Source: Pristionchus mayeri
Lineage: Eukaryota; Nematoda; Chromadorea; Rhabditida; Neodiplogasteridae
Direction: 5' to 3'
NCBI GenBank assembly: GCA_036245805.1
Contig: BTRK01000003.1
Location: forward strand, 42,611,215-42,675,214
Length of the DNA stretch: 64,000 bases
Under the pieces are notes generated by a model. The model was not told where the DNA came from. It searched no databases and saw nothing but the letters and a program-made list of their open reading frames with translations. Position 1 is the stretch's first letter, and the number at the start of each line of letters is the position of its first letter. Shown piece after piece: positions 59,032 to 64,000 of this stretch. Position numbers and translations under genes: made by a program.

Positions 59032-60610
59032 GTTTTTGATGATTATCTGCCGCGTTTTATAGCCCTAAATGCTCCCACGATTCCACAAATTTGAAAAGCT
59101 GCAAAAATTGATAAACAATAGGTGGAATATTATAGTTTGCAGGAATTTCGTTATTTGCACAAAATCAAATGCCTATGACTAGAGTGCGGAGATGAAGAGT
59201 GACGAGTGAGAGGACGGATGCAAATTGAGATCATCTCTTCTTGAAGAGTGAGAGGGAGCGGTGTCTCTTCAAGAAGAGAGGGGTTCTCTTCTTGCAGAGA
59301 ATGAACAAAGATGGATGTTTCACTAATTTAATTCGTTTTTTTGGTTCAAATGATGTAAGCAGCCGATGTGATTTGCATAGTGTATCAAAGGTTGTCAACA
59401 AGGGAGTTGCAGAAAACACGCAACACTTCGTAGGTCCATACTAGCTTAGTTGGGTTCTAAGGTCGGGCTGGGGACGTCAGGAAAGGGAGAAGAGGGGTAA
59501 GGCACGCACCAAAGGGGGTAAGGCACGCGTAATAGCATGATAAAATAGAAGGGATCGTACAATGGAGCCCAATCTGGACTTTGTTATACGTGCGCATGGA
59601 CAATGGAGGTGGGGATAACAATCTAGACGAGGGATGTATAGGGTGGCTGCGCAATGCAAATAGGTTAGTATAATGCATTAAAAAGGTCATTTTATTCGTT
59701 CTAAATTGTGTGAAAGAGCTCTGCTCTTCAAGAAGACCCTCTCGCTCTTCTTGAAGAGCTCGCCCATCCCTCCCTCTCTTCATCATTCGTCGTTCGACCG
59801 CCCAAAAGAGCTGTGAACTCTTCCTCTTCCTCTTCATCACCGCACTCTACTTATGACTAACAAAGCCCAATTTCCACATTGCAGTGAAGTATACTTGTGT
59901 CATACAAGCAGTCAAATTGTAATTGATAGGTTAAGATATCGCTATACTTTAAAAAAAAAAAATTCCATACTACCAATGAAAATTGGTAGTATGAAATTTA
60001 TATTTTTGTTTCAATGTGAGTACTGTCTTTTTTTGAAAAGCTTGCCAAAAATTAATATTGTGACGAGGAGATTAACAATGTGACGTGACTCGAAATCGAG
60101 GACCATTTGTGGTTGAGAATTACTCAACAATCACACCCCAAATCCCCCGGTTCTCCACATATTCCAGCTCTTGTCTATCGATGAAATGTTGTGTAGGGGA
60201 TGACAACACATTATGAAATATAAGGAATAGGACGGGCGGGCTTTCCTCAGTGGGTGTGGAGTGCATTCCCCTTGTTCAGCGTGTAAGCTATGAGGAGGAG
60301 AGTAGAGTTATCTTATTGATAGGAGAACTCGGGAGAGTGAGGACGAATTCGATATGAGATTGGAGAGGTTAACTGTCTCTGTCTAACTCTTTTATCCGTT
60401 TCATTTATCACTCTTGTTTTGCCAATCGATTCAAATACAGAAGTGGAAATACACGTTGTTTATCATTAATACAAACTTAGAATGTGGAAGGCTTTCGGGA
60501 CTACGATCATCTCACTGATGAATTCGTGGAGAGCGAATTGAAGATATACGAAGGAAGCGAGCGTCTTTCGATTTTAATCGCTATGTCCGCGATTTCTGAA
60601 CAAAAGCGAA
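59032..60610. other. Spacer with CTTCTTGAAGAG repeats
   Basis: Complementary words CTCTTCAAGAAGAG/CTTCTTGAAGAG occur at 59230-59290 and 59720-59760. They may be the ends of an about 0.5 kb element. No coding exon supported. Confidence 0.35.
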
Positions 60611-62713
60611 TATATGAGTGACTATCTGAGAGAACTGAGCAATTTCACCTATGTGCCGTACAGCGAAAAATAAAAAGTTGATTTTAAGATTCCCCTAGGG
60701 GTAACTATTCACGTAGAGTTCGAAAATCGTCCTTAGGAAGCCGTATCTCTGACCCCTGATTTTCAGTGGCGCGCCTCAACGCTGAGGTCGGTTTTTGTAA
60801 ATCGTGAACGGTTGATCCAAACCCCATTCATAGATAGTAATTCTGAAAGAAATCGACGAGATAAGCATTTTTACTGTTGGAAGTGAAAAGCTAGCTCATC
60901 TACGAAAACAGTTGTGGCTTTTTGAAATTTTCAAATTTATGTTCTGAAAAAGTTTTAAAGTGTGTGTCATTTTAATTATGATTATTAGATTCCTCGTGAA
61001 AAGTCACCCCTGGAACCAACTTTTCGTGAAAAAAATCGCTAATCAGAGTGGTCTCCTAAATCAAAGGAAAGGAAAGGTGGTTCCCTTTTCGCAAATATAT
61101 GAAATGTTAAAGGAGGAGTAAACTCAAAATTAAATTTATGAAGCTATCATATGCACTGATCAGAGCTCCACAACGATAAGAAGCTCCGAAATTTTCACAT
61201 TTATATCTCCATTCCGAACAGAGTTGTAGCTGGTTGGCTGGGAGCCAGATCAGGGAAAGCTCAGGGAAGGGGGCGAGATAGCACGCGACTTGAAGAGAGT
61301 GCGTCCCTAAGTGAAACATATTCCAACCGGGCGCGCGTTTGACTTTACTCCTCCTTTAAGCCGAGTAACAGCGAAATCCGATCACCTCTATGCACTGTCT
61401 AACTATACTAAGGTAGGGTAAAAATATAACACAGGAACAACGACCATATTCTCAATTCGCGAAAATGTGATGTCCTTAACTTCGATTTTTTGCATGTTTA
61501 AACTCATATATCTTTTCCATTTCGATACGAATTCCCAATTTTCTAGGTAATTCTAGTATCACAGATGAACATAAGTCAGAAAATATTCAAAGTTGGGTCA
61601 TCACCTATAAGGATGGTTGTCATATTTGTCCGTAAAAATGCAAAATTTAGAGCATCGGAAAATAACGAAATTAAATTGTAAGCTCCGTTATGTGCAATTC
61701 TGCTAAATTATATCTTTATGGCACTTTTCGAAACAAATGACTAATATTGTATGTATTAATGCGAAATATGAGACATTTTTTTTAAAAACTGTAGATTTTC
61801 AGGTGCGAAAAAATCATATTTTTGTTGATTAAGGGGATGTGCAATTTCACAATTAAATTATAGTTCGCCTATGTTGAAAAAGTATTTTACTGCATAAATT
61901 TAACCGATTGTCTTCGAAATTTCGCCTGTTAGCATTAAAAACATATTTTTTTCAAACCCAGCGGTGCATTTTCAAGGACAAATATGACAACCTTCCTTAT
62001 AGGTGATGACCCTACTTTGAATACTTTCTGACGTATCTGTGATACTAGAATTACCTAGAAAATTGGGAATTCGTAACGAAATGTAAAAGATATATGAGTT
62101 TAAACATGCAAAAAATCGAAGTTAAGGACATCGAATTTTCTCGAATTGAGAATATGGTCGTTGTTCCTGTGCTATATTTTTACCCTACCATAGTATAGTT
62201 AGGCAGTGCATAGAGTAGATCGGATTTCGCTGTTACTCGGCTTAAAATTTCATATATTTGCGAAAGGGAATCCACCTTTCCTTTTCTTTGATTTAGGAGA
62301 CCCCTCTGATTCATGAATTTTTCCACGAAAAGTTGGTTCCAGGGGTAACTTTTCACGAGAAATCTAATAATTATAATTAAAATGACACATATTGAAAAAA
62401 ATTTTCAGGACATAAATTTGAAAATTTCAAAAAGCCACAACTTTTTTCGTAGATGAGCTAGCTTTTCACTTCCAACAGTAAAAATGCTTATCTCGTCGAT
62501 CTATGTATGGGGTTTGGATCAACCGTTCACGATTTACAAAAACCGACCTCAGCGTTGAGGCGCGCAACTGAAAATCAGGGGTCAGAGATACGGCTTCCTA
62601 AGGACGATTTTCGAACTCTACGTGAAAAGTTACCCCTAGGGGCATCTTAAAATCAACTTTTTATTTTTTTGCTGTACGGCCTCTGGTCAGTTCTCTCAGA
62701 TAGTCACTCATAT
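60611..62713. repeat. Long foldback (about 0.9 kb arms) with a MITE in the left arm
   Basis: Outer edges TATATGAGTGACTATCTGAG (60611) and its complement ending at 62713. Arms run inward past TATGGTCGTTGTTCC-type sequence to about 61740 and 61830, with about 5% differences by eye. The left arm alone contains the family E MITE. Confidence 0.8.
61110..61355. repeat. MITE family E copy with an empty site in the opposite arm
   Basis: Begins AAGGAGGAGTAAACTC and ends TTTACTCCTCCTT with TTAA at both edges. The corresponding place in the other arm (near 62243-62256) reads CCGAGTAACAGCG...GGCTTAAAATTTCATATA without the insert, which fixes the boundaries and shows a TTAA or TA target. Confidence 0.75.
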
Positions 62714-64000
62714 AACCAATTTATGGTTCACGACCGAGTCGGAAATTATTTCGGCTAAAAATTAGGTCTCTTCATTTCCCACCCTCTCGACCGGTTGAGT
62801 TGCGGAGAGTGCGTAGAATTGATAGTCCTTGTCTTCATTTCACGTATTCCATTTTGTGAAAATCTGCTCAATGAAAACTCACCGACTTCCACTCAAGAAA
62901 TCGAAAAACTCCGTGATTGTCAGGTCGAAGCAAGGTCTGATCGGCGTCTGAAAAATAACAGATTGAATATAATCTCATGAAGCAGACAAGTGATACTCTA
63001 CTCTACTAGTTCCATCAAATCGGCATGGCCTCTTCAAGGCACCACATCGGATGAGAAATATGACGTCATGCCGCCTTTGATCGATCAAAAACGACATGGC
63101 GTCATAGTTATCATCCGACCTAGTGCCGTCCTCATTGCGTGTGCTTTCTGGTCGGCTTTCCAACATCACTGCGCATTTTCATCGACTACAAAGCCAACAA
63201 TTGTATAAAAAATTGAACTCATTGAAATAAAAACTCACTTACGGGCATTATTCTGGCGTTTGGAAAAGTTTGCTTAATGAAGATCGTGAATAGGTCAGCA
63301 GGAGCAATGATCTCGCTCTCTCCATATCGTACATTATCTCGCTCACTCTGATGGACGAGAGAGCGCTATGTTTGGGGAGAGTCAGACCATTACTCGTCAG
63401 CAGAGACGATGCAGACATCGAGAAATGAATTCATTTACGAGAGACAAGAAAGAGAAGGTGGATAACGAATAATGAACGAATGTAGGAGCAATGATCTTGC
63501 TCTCCTCATATCGCGCACTCCCTCGCTGGTTAGAGAAAGCGAGAGATCATGCAATTTGGAGAGAGTCAGACGATCACTCGAATGAAGAGTATAGTAGGAA
63601 TTGGGAGAAACAGCACTCTTAATTGTGCATGCAGTTTTAAATCTGCCAGACTGGCGAGAGAACACGGATAATGGAGAGAGTTTACTCTTGAGGAGCCTTT
63701 GCTATAGCGTCGTGCCTTTTATGATACATAGTGCGGAGAGAGACGTTTATAGAGGGAGAAAATAAACTGTTCGCAATAGCAAAATATCGTGAGAGAAGAT
63801 AATTTCGGAATGGCAAAGGCAGGATGCATTTCAGAGAAGGCGAACAGGTTTCAAAGTGAGATGAGAGAGAGGAGGGATTGAAAGAAGGCGATTGGGAAGA
63901 GAAAAAAGATCGAAACTAGAGACGAAGGCCAGGGAAATACTCTCATTACTCTCTACTGCGGTTGATGCGATAAGATAAACAGCGATAAGAGGGAAACAGG
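62714..64000. other. Spacer rich in small palindromic MITEs
   Basis: Family B copy at 63036-63126; family A hairpins at about 63305-63400 (CTCTCTCCATATCGTACATT ... GATGGACGAGAGAGCG) and 63485-63580. No supported gene. Confidence 0.45.
63036..63126. repeat. MITE family B copy
   Basis: AGGCACCACATCGGATGAGA ... ATGACGTCATGCCGCCTTTG ... GGCGTCATAGTTATCATCCG ... ACCTAGTGCCG, an inverted repeat with TGACGTCA. Confidence 0.65.

Overview
The window is nuclear DNA from a nematode. Introns are short and end in TTTCAG-type acceptors. Five copies of an SL2-class spliced-leader RNA gene are present, and SL2 trans-splicing is known only from rhabditine nematodes. Transposons with TA or TTAA target sites are everywhere. 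The intronic TACAGTA/TACGGTA words and the exact SL2 variant (ending GTATCTCAAG) make a diplogastrid such as Pristionchus my best guess, but that last step is inference.

Host genes. Minus strand 2290-6111 holds a Gln/Ala/Pro-rich, zinc-finger-like gene; a diverged copy lies at 20976-31891 and is split by a 6.2 kb transposon. Plus strand 12242-17000 encodes a cysteine-rich single-pass membrane protein interrupted by a 2.5 kb element. Minus strand 34141-35231 is a clean 8-exon cytosolic adenylate kinase with a TATA box. Plus strand 36307-42732 is a 14-exon family-49 glycosyltransferase (B4GAT1/LARGE type) whose introns carry a 1.9 kb foldback, several MITEs and an antisense SL2 gene. Minus strand 43.7-47.3 kb holds two related, poorly resolved loci. 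A multi-pass membrane protein gene sits at 51068-52567, with a head-to-head inverted copy at 47899-49249.

Mobile DNA is most of the rest: a Merlin remnant inside a hairpin element (1.0-2.05 kb); a nearly intact DD34D mariner (10353-11593) inside an older mariner; an RTE-type LINE tail (19937-20606); a DD37D-type mariner with its own insertion (56096-58261); four long foldbacks (17.6-18.6, 37.8-39.7, 53.5-55.1, 60.6-62.7 kb); and at least six MITE families.

The main candidate for something undescribed is 25183-31352. It is a TA-flanked unit with near-identical 1.4 kb inverted ends, each end carrying the same broken ribosomal protein S15A gene. The core holds an apparently intact 6-exon DD34E transposase (347 aa) and a divergently transcribed multi-exon gene for a coiled-coil/Ser-rich protein of unknown function. 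It sits in an intron of the duplicated zinc-finger gene. The second notable system is the dispersed SL2 RNA gene set at 8.4, 19.0, 20.6, 33.6 and 40.3 kb.
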